Of a DNA stretch of 64,000 nucleotides, positions 22,828 to 45,800 are shown piece by piece. Numbering within the stretch: the first letter of the stretch is position 1; each line of letters starts with the position of its first letter. The DNA is from Ditylenchus dipsaci (Eukaryota; Nematoda; Chromadorea; Rhabditida; Anguinidae), in contig SADC01001284.1 of assembly GCA_004194705.1 (NCBI GenBank), positions 248,001 through 312,000 of the forward strand, written 5' to 3'. The notes below the pieces were generated by a model that searched no databases, was not told the origin of the DNA, and saw only the letters and a list, made by a program, of their open reading frames with translations. Made by a program: the position numbers and the translations under genes.

Positions 22828-23312
22828 TTAAACAAAAAAGTTTTTTCGTTATTTCTAAATTTATTAAATAATAAAATATATATCCATAACTTGTAATTGT
22901 TCATCATTGTTGCTTATATCAAATTATATAACATTTTCTGCGTGAAGATTTATTTCAAAACTTGAACATTGAGCAGTTTGTCTAAGTAATATTAATAATA
23001 TATAAATGCTCTACTATGTAAAACAATTTTTGGCTAATAAATTTTGCAAGAAGGTGCTATCTTTTTTACTTTAAAGCAAAATGACTCATTTTTTTAATCG
23101 TTACTAGAAAAAAATTTAGCTGAAAACTACATCGATTTTTCGTTGTTGGTAAAAAGGAAGCACATATTCAAGAAAGTTATTATGGCACATTTTTGGATAA
23201 ATTTCTACAAAAACGTGACTATAATAATATCCAGAATACTTCTTTGGCGAAAATGAGCACTATTTGGAAATATAGTCTAATGGTGTGATAGAAGGCTGTG
23301 TTTATCGCCTTG

Positions 23313-35097
<11,785 letters not shown>

Positions 35098-35099
35098 TT

Positions 35100-36000
35100 T
35101 CGCGACTTCTGAAATATTTTATAGCATTATTATAAAAAAATAATAATGGAAAATCTCAAATCACACGAAACTCAAAAAATCTAACTTTGAAATTTTAAAA
35201 ATGTCAATCAATACCTTAAAAAAATAAAAACGAAAATATTCAGACTGGTTGTCTTACAATTCAACCATAAAAATCAAGATAAAACTATGTGGAAATGGGA
35301 CACATCTTTGAAAATTTTCTTAGCGAGTTTACAAAAATTACAACAACAGCAAAAATACTTTTTTCCCTGTTCGCTTTTTGCTAAAGATAAAGTCAGCAAG
35401 AATTTTAGAAATCCTCACAATTCTGATAAAAACAATAAAAAGACAATCAATTCCAGTCAAATAATCAATTTGTTTGCTAGTTTAGAGAATCATAGAGCAC
35501 CTTGAAAATAGAAAAAAAAATTCGGGAAAACACTATCAATTATAGCAGTAAGTCTTCTTATTTAGACAATAATTATTATTTCTGGTATTATTACAAAAAG
35601 TATTGATTGAGTAATTGAACAGTGAGAAAAAGGAATTTTTTTGATAAATAGATTTTTGAAAATTGAAGTGTGTTTTTATTTTTGAAATATATTATTTTTT
35701 TCGACCTATAGAAACCAGATTTTTTGATGAATTTCAATTATGCTAAAGCCCTGTATTTTTTTAATTTTCAGGTGCGCCTAGTACAGGGTGCGTAAATATA
35801 CTTTTTAAAAAGATTTATACTTTTTCCGGGACCCCAAATCTTTTTATTAGGTTTTGCATCAAGATTGGAGCTTAAAATTAATAATCACTGGATAAAATGG
35901 CATTTTTGTACGAAAAATGACCAAATTGTACATTTTTGGTAAATATACTTTTTAAAATTTTGAGTTAAGTGCCCTGGTCCAGTAGCTGAAACTTCTTAAG
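35100..36000. other. no gene recognised
   Basis: AT-rich region upstream of the glycogen synthase start candidate. The frame 35287-35505 has no domain. No promoter motif stands out. Confidence 0.4.
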
Positions 36001-36019
36001 AAATTGAAAAATATGACTA

Positions 36020-36220
36020 CAGTAAAACCTCCAATAGACGACCCGCTCGTTTAAATCGTGTTCCTGGCATTGTGTGTTTGAGCCACTTTTTGGAGACTTC
36101 TCTCGGGCAAATCGATTCTCGATTTGTAAGTGGGGAGATGAGCTACAAAACTGGCAGTAGTTTGCCAGAACAGGATCAGGGGGTCAATAATTCAAGGGTT
36201 TACGGTAGTTAGAGGTTCTT
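36020..36220. mobile_element. MITE, ACGACCC word, ACCGTA-type right end
   Basis: The left end reads CAGTAAAACCTCCAATAGACG with ACGACCCGCTCGTTT. The right end reads GGGTCAATAATTCAAGGG...TTTACGGTA. The ends do not match perfectly. Confidence 0.45.
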
Positions 36221-36239
36221 ATGGCAAGAGAAATTTTTT

Positions 36240-36425
36240 CAAATAAAACGTACTTTTTCCCGGCGGCCTCCCTTCGCCGGCGGCGCGCGGGTAAAATTGG
36301 CGATTTTGGAGCGCTGGCGGTCGGCGCTTAGCCGGCGGAGGTGGCGAAATTTTGAAAGGCGGAGCGGCGGCGCTCATTTTTGAAAACCCCCGCGAAGGCG
36401 GTGGCGCTTTTCATTTTTTGGGAAC
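36240..36425. repeat. GC-rich GGCGGCGG word cluster
   Basis: An abrupt GC-rich block (cggcggcc, ccggcggcg, ggcggcgctc) within AT-rich flanks. Words occur in both orientations. It may be a word-rich terminal repeat like others here, but I found no clear ends. Confidence 0.5.
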
Positions 36426-37172
36426 GTGCAATTATGGTTAGAGTGCCAAGATTTTATATATCGATCCTGTCATGAAAATCGTTGTGATGTGAATTTCTCA
36501 AAATGTTTAGCTGCTACAGGGCAATATTTATTCAGCTAACTTCCGTTAACTAATTTGCAGTTGCATATATAACTATACAAGATAAATTTAGTACTTTTTC
36601 TATCAAAAAATATCAAAATTTCGATCCATTATTCTGATCAAGGCAAAAAAATATTGTAAAAATGTATAAATTAACTATGTAAATCTAATTTTTTAAAGAA
36701 AATTTAAAAACTTAAAATTTTGATAAAAAAAGAAAGTCTAAAAATCAGTTGATTAAAATTAGTGGCCACAAAGTGAAAAAAAAGAAGAAGCCAGGCACTC
36801 TAGCTAGAGAACAGGTCAGGCCAAGCAGCTAGACATTGAGCGTTAGACACCATAGAGCTAGAGAAGCACGTGGTGGGTGTGTGTCTATTGCATATACACA
36901 CTGCACCAGGGCCTAGGAAAATGGTTGTTGCAGCAATTTTATTACTTTTTGTTCTTCTTTTTTTGCTGATTGTAAATGATAAGAGATGAAAATAAGTTTT
37001 TATTAAGATGCCCACTAATTTTTTTTTTCGAGTAGTACAATGATAGGAAAATACAAAAAACCCGTAACTTTTATCCGAAGAGGTAGAGTGGATTTAACGG
37101 ATTTTTTATAATTGTTCTACAGAAACCATATTGCAGGATCTCAGCTGTATTTAACACAAAGACTTTATATAT

Positions 37173-37559
37173 AAAGGGTGTGTCAGAATTACGCGCACTT
37201 TTTCAAAATTGTAGTATCGAATTAAAAATGTATCTTCTTGATTAATTTTGACCGCTTTGTTTGCTATTATTGTGTTTAAGCTGCTAATTTATGTTTTTCA
37301 GTTCTCTCAAAGGTCAAATCTGGAATAGGACACAGTACTTGCCAAAAAGCATCAATGCCTGTATAGATGCCGACGGGAAACATTTCGAGTGATCATTTGT
37401 TATTATGTATGCTGTCTGTTGTTGCATTTGTGGGCGAAATAAAAACTTTTGAGAGATCGTTGAAGTTACTGGCCTCGAGTGTCTAGAATACAGCTCGGGC
37501 AAGGAGCTATCTCGCCAAATTTTTTAAAAAAGTGCGCGTAATTCTGACACACCCTGTAG
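37173..37559. mobile_element. mariner-like foldback MITE
   Basis: The ends read GGGTGTGTCAGAATTACGCG and the inverted counterpart ending CTGACACACCCTG, near TA. Such ends are typical of Tc1/mariner elements. Confidence 0.75.
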
Positions 37560-37698
37560 TATACTGTATATACTCAAATAATCCCCCTCATCTTTTTTCT
37601 AGGATTTCAGAGTTAGGGCCGTTTTTGATTTACAATTTCAAAAATTTTCAGGGGCTGAAAAATAATCCCCCGGGAGATTAATAGAGCATATACGGTAC
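37560..37698. mobile_element. ACCGTAT-family MITE, AATCTCCC word
   Basis: The left end reads ATATACTCAAATAATCCCCC. The right end reads CCCCCGGGAGATTAATAGAGC...ATACGGTA. In complement the right end has the palindromic word followed by TTATTTTTCAGCCCC, as in the other copies. Confidence 0.7.
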
Positions 37699-37756
37699 AT
37701 TCAATATATTTTAGCAGTAGTTGTTTAACCTTCTCTTGCTTTTAGGTTTTACTTAA

Positions 37757-38022
37757 AGGGGGGGGACACTTGGGGGGGTTGAGAAATGGGTTTGTCAACC
37801 TGATGAAAAACCATTGATGGGTTGCAAAAAGATTTTTAATATAAATTATTTATGTGATTTCATGATGGGTTTCACTAAATATTGTCGAATAATGTAGTGA
37901 AACCCATCATAAAATCACATAAATAATTTTATATTAAAAATCTTTTTGCAACCCATCAATGGGTTTTTCATCAGGTTGACAAACCCATTTCTCAACCCCC
38001 CCTTCCCAAGTGTCCCCCCCCT
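37757..38022. mobile_element. near-perfect TTAA-flanked palindrome
   Basis: The ends AGGGGGGGGGACACTTGGG and inverse are flanked by TTAA. The arms ('gttgagaaatgggtttgtcaa', 'atgatgggtttcact') are almost perfectly complementary around a short centre at about 37880. The high arm identity suggests a young insertion. Confidence 0.85.
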
Positions 38023-38029
38023 TTAACTA

Positions 38030-39280
38030 CACACAGTAACAAAATCGCGTAATAGAAAAAGGCTAAAATACAACTTTTATTAAATTTCTACCAATTTATT
38101 CGTCGTCTGATCAACTTTTCAAGCAATAAAATGTTTATCAACTTTTTCTCTATCTTTTCTAAAAAAATGTCTGAATGTAACCAATTAGTCTTATTTTAAA
38201 TGAATTTTTGAACTGGCCAAAATATGACAACCGGCAAAAGAGGGTTGAAGTAATTCGGTTAACGTAGATCCTAGTAATTTCCAGAATACCGAAATTTGGT
38301 GTAAATTTTCGAAAAAATTTCAGGTTATTCAGCAAACCTCAATCAAACATCAGCCAATCCGTCTGGGAAGAATTTCATCAATAGACTGTCAACGTTGCCT
38401 GTATCTCGAAAAAGAAAGATCATGTCAAAAATAAAAAGCTATTCACTACTAGGGTCGGAACATATTTTAAATAGGAACAGATACAAGCTCTGTTTAAATC
38501 TTTTTTAAGTATTTATTAAATTCTGATACTATTTCGGTGCTTCGGCTGACAATTCTGCATCTGGCCATTCGCATGTATGTGCTAGATGCAATTACCCAAA
38601 TATATTGGTCTTTAGTCTGTGTAGGGGCCACCAGTAACTTTTTTTGGTCGCCTGAAACTCCCGTTCTAAGTTTATTTTCTTATCATCTTCTTATTGCTTT
38701 ATGGAATGTTAGTTCAGAATGTATGATTGTTTCTTTTGCAGAGAAAAACGACCAAATGCTTTATTAAACCTTTAAATGCAATAAATCAATATGACAACAA
38801 GAAAATTAAAAACGTGGGTTTTAAAATCTTCTTGAATCTTTCAATTTGCGGTCTATCTGGCCACGGGCCTTTTCTTCATGTTATGTGTTTAAATCCATCC
38901 CTGGAAACCTTCTGTTTTATTTTTACAAATTTCTCATCATTAGCCTATTCGACAATAAATCGAAAAGTAGATGTAATTCATTAATATCGGCTTTTTCAAC
39001 TTTTCCTTAAAATACTTGGTCAAAGCCCGACAAAAGTCCAGACTTTACGTCAAATACAAGACCGAAATTTACATAAACGTTTTCTGTATCGAAAAGTACG
39101 AAATTTTATCAGTGGTGATTCATATACCAAAATGCAGTCCTGGATTTGCCCTACAAAGTTGGATGAGATCTTTGCTTGGTAGAGGACGTGTAAAAACAAA
39201 AGGCCATTTTATTCTTAAGACTCATTTTCACAGTCGAATTTTTAAGTACTTTTGTATTTCGCGCAAAATTTCATTCTTTG
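38030..39280. other. no gene recognised
   Basis: Open frames on the plus strand (38537-38767, 38727-38984, 39016-39333) overlap and lack domains. A possible TTTCAG acceptor at 38323 is followed by about 60 open codons, without a recognised product. Confidence 0.35.
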
Positions 39281-39284
39281 CCAC

Positions 39285-39499
39285 CTGTTTTGAATTGTCC
39301 CCGCCAATTCAAATTTTTTTGCCTAATCATTGAATTTCTGTAGGGATTTTTCAACTTGGTCTCTAACAAAACAAGGCCTAGAATTTAATTTTAGGCAAAG
39401 TTTTGTTAGAAACCAAGTTAAAAAATTGGTACAGAAGTTCAATGATTAGGATTTTTTGAATTGGCAAGGGACAACCGTTGTCGGAGACGCAATGGCCCT
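39285..39499. mobile_element. TTAA-type foldback MITE, copy 2
   Basis: Same arms as 22601-22827 ('ccgccaattcaaat', 'gttagaaaccaagtt', 'gttcaatgattagg') and the same right end GCAATGGCCCTTTAA. The left end is partly lost. Confidence 0.75.
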
Positions 39500-40079
39500 T
39501 TAAAAGCCGTGCTCGCCAGACTATTTTTTTTATTGGTTAATCATTTTTCCTGTGGCAAATTTACTTTTTTTTGTAGCAAAAATATTTTTTTGTGGCAAAT
39601 TTACTTTTTTTGTAGCAAATTTACCTTTTTTGTGGCAAATTTACTTTTTGTAGCAAATTTACTTTTTTGTGGCAAATTTACTTTTTTGTGTGGCAAATTC
39701 ACTTTTTTGTAGCAAATTTACTCTTTTTTGTAGCATATCCGATTTTCGTCTGTAGCACATATACTTGAGCTAATTTATGCTTATTTATTTATTATGCTTA
39801 TTTATGTCTAAAAACTTCAGAAATATATATACATCTGTTGATACACTATATCCGCGTATCGTTTTCAGTCTTTTTAGACCAAAACCGATTTATCAAGAAA
39901 AGTGAACTGTGAATTTCGGTTTGATCCAGCAGTAGAAAATTTCAAATTCCTAAAGATTATAGGAAGTTGGCAAAAGATCCCACTTTTATCCGACTATTTC
40001 GGCCAAAACTCTTTTCTTCACAAGAAAAAGCCCGTTAAGATCCAAAATTTACGGACTGAAGTGTTGCTCTTCTCAAAGT

Positions 40080-40925
40080 GGTGGGTAAAATATCGATTAC
40101 CGACGGTCAATGAATTTTTTTTTTGAAATTTTTGGCTCTATATGTGTTCGTGGAACTCCCAAAAAAATTTTGCCTTGGTCCCCCCTGTTGTTTTTTTTTC
40201 GTAATTTTTTGAAATTTGTGCCTTGGTCCCCCCTGTTGATTTGTTTTGATATTTTTTTTCAAAAGTCTTAAAAAGTAAAATTGTAAACTGTAAAATTTAG
40301 GTTACCAATCTGAATATGTATTTTTCGCCGAATGAAAGGTTCCTCTATGACGAGAACAGCGATGTGCAAACGATTCCTGCAGCCGAAATTACTTTGCGTG
40401 ACATTTTTGCTTTGGACAACATTTCTGCAATCAAGTGGCTGGCAAGCAATCGTATGATTAAATTAATTAAAAACCAAGGCACAAATTTCAAAAAATTACG
40501 AAAAAAAAACAACAGGGGGACCAAGGCAAAATTTTTTTGGGAGTTCCACGAACACATATAGAGCCAAATTTTTGATCAAAATCGTCAATTTTCAGGCCAA
40601 AAGTTTCTGGAAAATCGACCCTAATACCAAAATCTCATCCTGAGTCCGGATCCGTTGAGATCAGATCAAAATAATTTTTATGGGCTGATATATAGCTATT
40701 TTGAGTAGATGGATCAGGAATTTGGCACCATTCACCTATTTTGATGGGTATCTCAGTCTATAAAAAATATTTTGATCTGATCTCAACGGATTCGGATTCA
40801 GGATGAGATTTTGGCATCAGGGTCGACTTTCCAGAAACTTTTGCCCTGAAAATTGACGATTTTGATCAAAAATTTCGAAAAAAAAAATTCATTGACCGTC
40901 GGTAATCGATAGCTGTCTAAGTGGT
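40080..40925. repeat. nested inverted repeats inside 39535-42201
   Basis: 'ttgccttggtccccctgttgtt' at about 40175 pairs with its complement at 40505-40535. 'accgacggtcaatgaattttt' at 40100 pairs with 40885-40905. 'ccaaaatctcatcctga' at 40626 pairs with 40797-40815. At least two foldback layers. Confidence 0.65.
40316..40490 (+). pseudogene. possible Merlin/ISXO2-like transposase N-terminus
   Basis: The frame reads AEITLRDIFALDNISAIKWL then ASNRMIK. This resembles the short helical N-terminal segment of ISXO2/Merlin-type transposases (a 'l.dlf...e.ai.~l...~l' pattern). Merlin elements make 8-9-bp duplications, which agrees with the 9-bp repeat of the host element. The rest of a transposase is not visible and the frame runs into an inverted repeat. 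Weak. Confidence 0.3.
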
Positions 40926-41487
40926 GGAGCAAAATGTGGCTAAGAATGAAAGAATTATCATCAGGCATTGTATTTATGGGGAATTCGGTAAGCTTGCGCA
41001 ATTTCAATACTTATCCATCAGAGGTTGTTGAGTAATGAAGCAGCCGAGAAAGTGCCAGGTGTGTGTATGTTAGATTAGACCTAGATCCCAGCTGCTTTAC
41101 CATCAATTAATTCAGCTGTCTTTTATGAAGTCAAAGTTTTCATATACTCAGAATACAAATTTTGATAATTTAGAATGAATAAATAAGCCCACTAGCTCAA
41201 GTGGTACACGGACCATTCACGCCCGGGACAATTCACGCCCGCGAATATTTGCAAAATTTGCAGGAACCCTAGCTTTGAAAAGTTTCATGTCCCGTAGGTT
41301 ATCCAGGCGGTGCTGAGATAGTATTACTAAGGTAATGTCACTCAAGTTGCTGTACCTAGGTAGAGGTACTCAGTTAAAAGTGCGAAGGTAGTGGTACTTA
41401 GTGGTACCAAATTTAGGGCGACGGTAAATTGATCTGCAGTAAATTGATCTAGGTTCTAATCCCTGTGGCAGACATCACCTTTATTAG

Positions 41488-41695
41488 AAAATTTGGGCGC
41501 TAGTAGCGAATACCACCCCCCCCCCAAACCTGGCCTTATTAAAATCGCTGTAACTACCCTTTCAAACAACAAGTTTTGGCTTAGCCCTTAGGCTTGGGGG
41601 TAGGCCAGCGCACGGAAGTTGTGACTAATAAAGAGTTTGCGCACATTTTCCGCGGTGTTGAACATATATTTGGGTAGTCTTTACTTAAGTTTTTG
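41488..41695. mobile_element. G-tract MITE, copy 3 (partial)
   Basis: GGCGCTAGTAGCGAATACC then a C run and 'aaacctggcctta'. The interior matches copy 1 ('gcttagcccttaggcttgggggtaggccagcg'). The right G-run end is lost. Confidence 0.75.
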
Positions 41696-41699
41696 AAGG

Positions 41700-41950
41700 A
41701 AAAAACATATTTTAGGCTGGATGTCCACCTGAACCTCGGGTACTTAACCTAGGTTTTAGAGTTCGAGTCGTTAAAATCACACTTTTAGTGTTGTCAAACC
41801 ATGTATATTGTGAAATTTTGGATAAGAAACTAAGGTTTTCGATCCCACATAAAACAACTGAAGTTTAGAATTTGGAGACAGGTGAATCTTCAGGATATGT
41901 ACCTACCCTTACTATCCCGATTCTATGTGATTTAGATGGTTTGATAAATA
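41700..41950. repeat. ~180-bp satellite unit(s)
   Basis: Carries the landmarks 'ggctggatgtccacctgaacc', 'ttaaaatcacacttttagtgttgtcaaacc' and 'gataagaaac', matching the units at 2380-2760 and 52330-53160. Confidence 0.6.
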
Positions 41951-42239
41951 GAAAAGTTAATAAATAAAGTAAGTAAACGTGAATTCTTTAGGGGCGTGAA
42001 TTGTCCCGGGCGTGAACTGTCGCGGACCCAGCTCAAGTATATGTGCTACAGACGAAAATCGGATTTGCTACAAAAAAGAGTAAATCTGCCACAGAAAAAA
42101 ATAAATTTGCCACAAAAAAAGTAAATTAACTACAGAAAAATTTGCCATAAAAAAACATTTTTGCTACAAAAAAAGTCAATTTTCCCAGAAAATGATTAAC
42201 GTTTTTTATTTGAAAGATATAATTGACATAGATACTTGA

Positions 42240-42360
42240 GACCTACTACATAAAGAAACTCTGGTACATGCATACTGAGCATACTCACTTTAGAGTGATT
42301 TGTGTCTCAAGTATGCATGCGTGTAAGTCCAACCCAAAGCCTCAAGCCCCGTAGGCTTGA
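42240..42360. repeat. interspersed repeat shared with 61420-61550
   Basis: 'gagtgatttgtgtctcaagtatg' and the following 'caaccc...agcccc' phrase recur near 61455-61525. The nature is unknown; it could be part of an LTR or SINE. Confidence 0.5.
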
Positions 42361-42601
42361 TGAATTAGAGATGCTCACATACATTGTGATATGAATCCGA
42401 GCAAGACAAGGAAACGTTATAACTATTTCAAAACTCCGTAATTTGTAACCAACCATGTAAAAATAATTTTTTTCATGCTCTGTTAAAATATGGGAAAACA
42501 AAATGCATGTTCTTCTGTGATCTTCGCTGACCATTTAACCTTTTACATACGCAAAACACAGGGCAATCACATGAGGCAAAAAACTGGCTTAAATAAAACC
42601 A

Positions 42602-42894
42602 TTATACAGATTGTGTTGAGATTATCAAATAGTCTAGAGGGGGTCTTTTCTCGTGTTCCATGCCTAGTCCAGAGTCTTCATAGTGCAGTGGTTCATGCAT
42701 CGCTGATTGCTCTGCTATTTCTACTGCTTCATACAATCTTAAATATAAATATCCAAGACTTAAAAGTCCAAAAATATTATATTTACCGTTTTTCCAAAAA
42801 TAGCCTATGAGAGCGCTCATATTCCAACTCCTCGGACAAAAACTGGATTGTTCGCTGGAAATTGTTGCTTCTTTCAGCTTCTTCGTCCAGCATC
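42602..42894 (-). other. SWAP70-like C-terminal exons with a 49-nt intron
   Basis: Exon 42787-42894 is a pure coiled-coil stretch (MLDEEAERSNNFQRTIQFL...YERSHRLFLEK). The next exon starts at 42737 (TTTAAG acceptor), completes the Arg codon, and runs RLYEAVEIAEQSAMHEP...YLIISTQSV, stopping at 42604-42602. The phases are exact. Confidence 0.8.
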
Positions 42895-45800
42895 CTGAAA
42901 GAGGTAGAAAATTTAGGCTGCTAAATTTTGGAGTAAAGCCAAGCTCGTATGGCCTCAAGACCAATTGGCGACAAATCGAAAAATTGTTTTCCCTTTGAAA
43001 ATCTTAACGGGTGCACAAGATTTGGGTGTGAATAAAAACCTCGAGGGTAAATAACCTTGATTACATAATTACTGTCGCGTTCGCGATGGAATTGAAGCCC
43101 GGATCCAGATGACCAGAAATCGACCAGAATCTCAAAATAGTAAATTTAGTTAAATTTTATTCTGCTGTCCCTCACCCTCTCTTTACTTTGTTTCTGACCC
43201 ATTTTGAGGCACCCCTTTTTTTGTAGGCAAAAATAAGACTTAATCCGCCACCCCCACCATCCTTTCTAACTGTCACGCTGTCACGCCGTGACTGTCACGC
43301 TGTCACGCCGTGACTGTCCCGCTGTCACGCCGTGACTGCCACCGTGACATGGCTGTGACCGTGACTTTCTTTTGAACCAACCCCTAATAGTTGCCTAAAA
43401 TTTCATAGCCATTTGGTGGTGATTGCCAGCTGGACAAGTTGGCTAACCTTCAACAAAGGTTTTGAACTTGCTAGCTGAGTCATTAGCATATAAGCCATCC
43501 AGTTCTTTGGCTGGTACCATCCAGTGCCTGAACCACAGGAATTTGGTTAACAGCAAACTCTATCAACCCTTTGCCCATCGGTCCATGCACGTGATTAGCC
43601 GGCTGCTGGCTTCTTCTTTGGAGAAGGAGCAGTCAGCTAATTTACTGCAATCATGACTCATAAGGAACCAACCTTAACCAACTACCCCCCCCTCTCTAAA
43701 TTGCTTGCCTCTGTCCCATCCGATCGGAAGGACCATCAACTGTATGGCAAAATCAAACCCCGCCTTTGCTGCTTCTCTGCCCTGTCTGCTCTCTATATAA
43801 AGCCCCATTCTGCTAAAATTCAGGTTTGTTCCTCCTAGGTTCACACAAGTCCTTACTTGTTGTTGTTTCTCAGTCAGTTTTTCGCAGTCGCTTTTCGGCT
43901 GTTCAGTATCATCATCCAGCTTATTGCTCATCGGCCGTCGGCCTGTTGTTTTCATTTCTCACCCATTTGACACTGCTTTGATTGTCGTGATCGTGTTTTG
44001 CATTTATTTGTTGATTGCATTTATTTGTGAAATAAAATCAAGTAAAAAGCTGCTTGGTAAACAGATCAAGCATCCGGCTCAAGGTCAAAAAATCGGTCCC
44101 GTTTAGTCAAGTTACAATTCTCGCATAAAAAATTTTTGGGTTGCGGAAAGTGCTCTGCCCGGCCCAAAAATTACCATCATTGTCTAGTTACCATGAATAA
44201 TACTCCGAATCTATTTCCGGATTCCTGAATGATCCATAATAGGATCCATAATACGGGCGAATTTTTTTATTCTTTTTTCTCTCATCAGAACACTCTTTTG
44301 TCGCCAAAATAGCTTTTCGTTATTCAAAAGTTAATTTTTTTGAAATTTTCTGTGTATGTGTATAAGGTCCTAATAAATCTAGTTCCTTAGCTCCGAAAGC
44401 CAACAAAAAGCAGATAAATGACCTATCGCCGATTTTTAGGCCATTAGAAATCGTGATGAAGGCATCATGGTGTTTTAGAACGGGGCCTAATCGTTTCGCC
44501 AATGAAACTTTTGCCAATGATATCTTTTCGCCAGTGGCATCTTTTCGCCAATGAGATCACTTCATCAATGGTATGTTTTTGTCAATAGCTTCTTTTCTCA
44601 AGTAATCTTATTTCTTTTTCAGGTGAATTACCACTACGTTATGTAGCTAATGAGATGAGCTACAAAATGAGTGGTAATTCACATGAAAAAGAAATAAGAT
44701 TGCTTGAGAAATAAGCTATTGACGAAAACATACCATTGACGAAGTGATCTCATTGGCGAAAAAGATGCTATTGGCGAAAAGATCTCATTGGCAAAAGTTT
44801 CATTGGCAAAACGATTACGCCCCTTTAGAACAAACTAAAGTGCAAATCGCTCTTCTTCTTGTCGTCCTTTTTAACTAAAGAGCCAGACTCATAATGAATT
44901 TTGGCACGCTCTACAAAAATTTGCAAAAATAGATTTTTCCCAAGTTTCTACAGGTCACAGTAGTTGTCCCTTCGTCGTAAGACTTTGGTAAAATTACATT
45001 TTTTTCTTAATTCGCTATTATACTACTCCAAAATTTTACTAAAAAATTTTATAATTTACATAATACAGTCAAACCTGGGTTGTCCGACACTCCAGTTAAC
45101 CGACACCCTCGGTTATCCGACACCTCAAATATCCTTCATTCGGCTGAGATCGGCCTATTCTCTGTCAACTGACACCTCAGTTAACCGACACCTCGTTTAT
45201 CCGACACCATAAGGCCGGTCCCTTTGGGTGTCGGATAACCCAGGTTTGACTGTAGTCTAAATTATCACTGACCTAGTAGCCAACTGCCTAACAATCTCCT
45301 CATCGTAAAGTGCCTTGCGTTCAGAGTCCAGCATGGTGACCAGCCTTTTGTTTTCACTCTCCAACAAAATTCTAGATGAGGAGCTCCGTGCCGCTGCCAC
45401 TTTTTCCTCAAGTTTTCCATTTGAGAGTTTTTGGAGTTTTGTAGATCGAACTCGGCGAGCTCCGACCTGTGACAGTTGTTGACAATTATTTCCATGTCTG
45501 AAAATATGCATTTGAACGCATCATTTAAAAGGTTCACGCAGATTTGAATTTAATTTTTCATTCCTTTTAACTTTTCAACGTGGTCGATAGTCTGCAAAAG
45601 CATCAGCGAGACTGCTTGTTTTTTTTTCTCTAGGAAAAGGATAACAAGATCAGCTGGGCTGAGGTGACTGGTCAGCCTTAGAAAGACTTCGGTGATACCA
45701 TCGCCTGACTGGTTTGTTGACAAATTTCAAGCATCTCAAAAAATCGAAGAAGAGTCAATAATTTTTCAAGTTCAAGTCTTCTGGCTTCTTTTTCCGAGCG

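Larger units (their letters stand above)
39535..42201. mobile_element. transposon with TTTGTAGCAAATTTAC tandem-word ends
   Basis: The ends are GGTTAATCATTTTTCC and inverted GAAAATGATTAACG, flanked by TTTTTTATT (39526-39534 and 42202-42210). Both terminal repeats alternate GTGGCAAATTTAC and GTAGCAAATTTAC words. They end internally at the shared GATTTTCGTCTGTAGCACAT stretch (39740 and 42030). The interior holds nested inverted repeats, a possible Merlin-like fragment, satellite units and a partial G-tract MITE. Confidence 0.8.
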
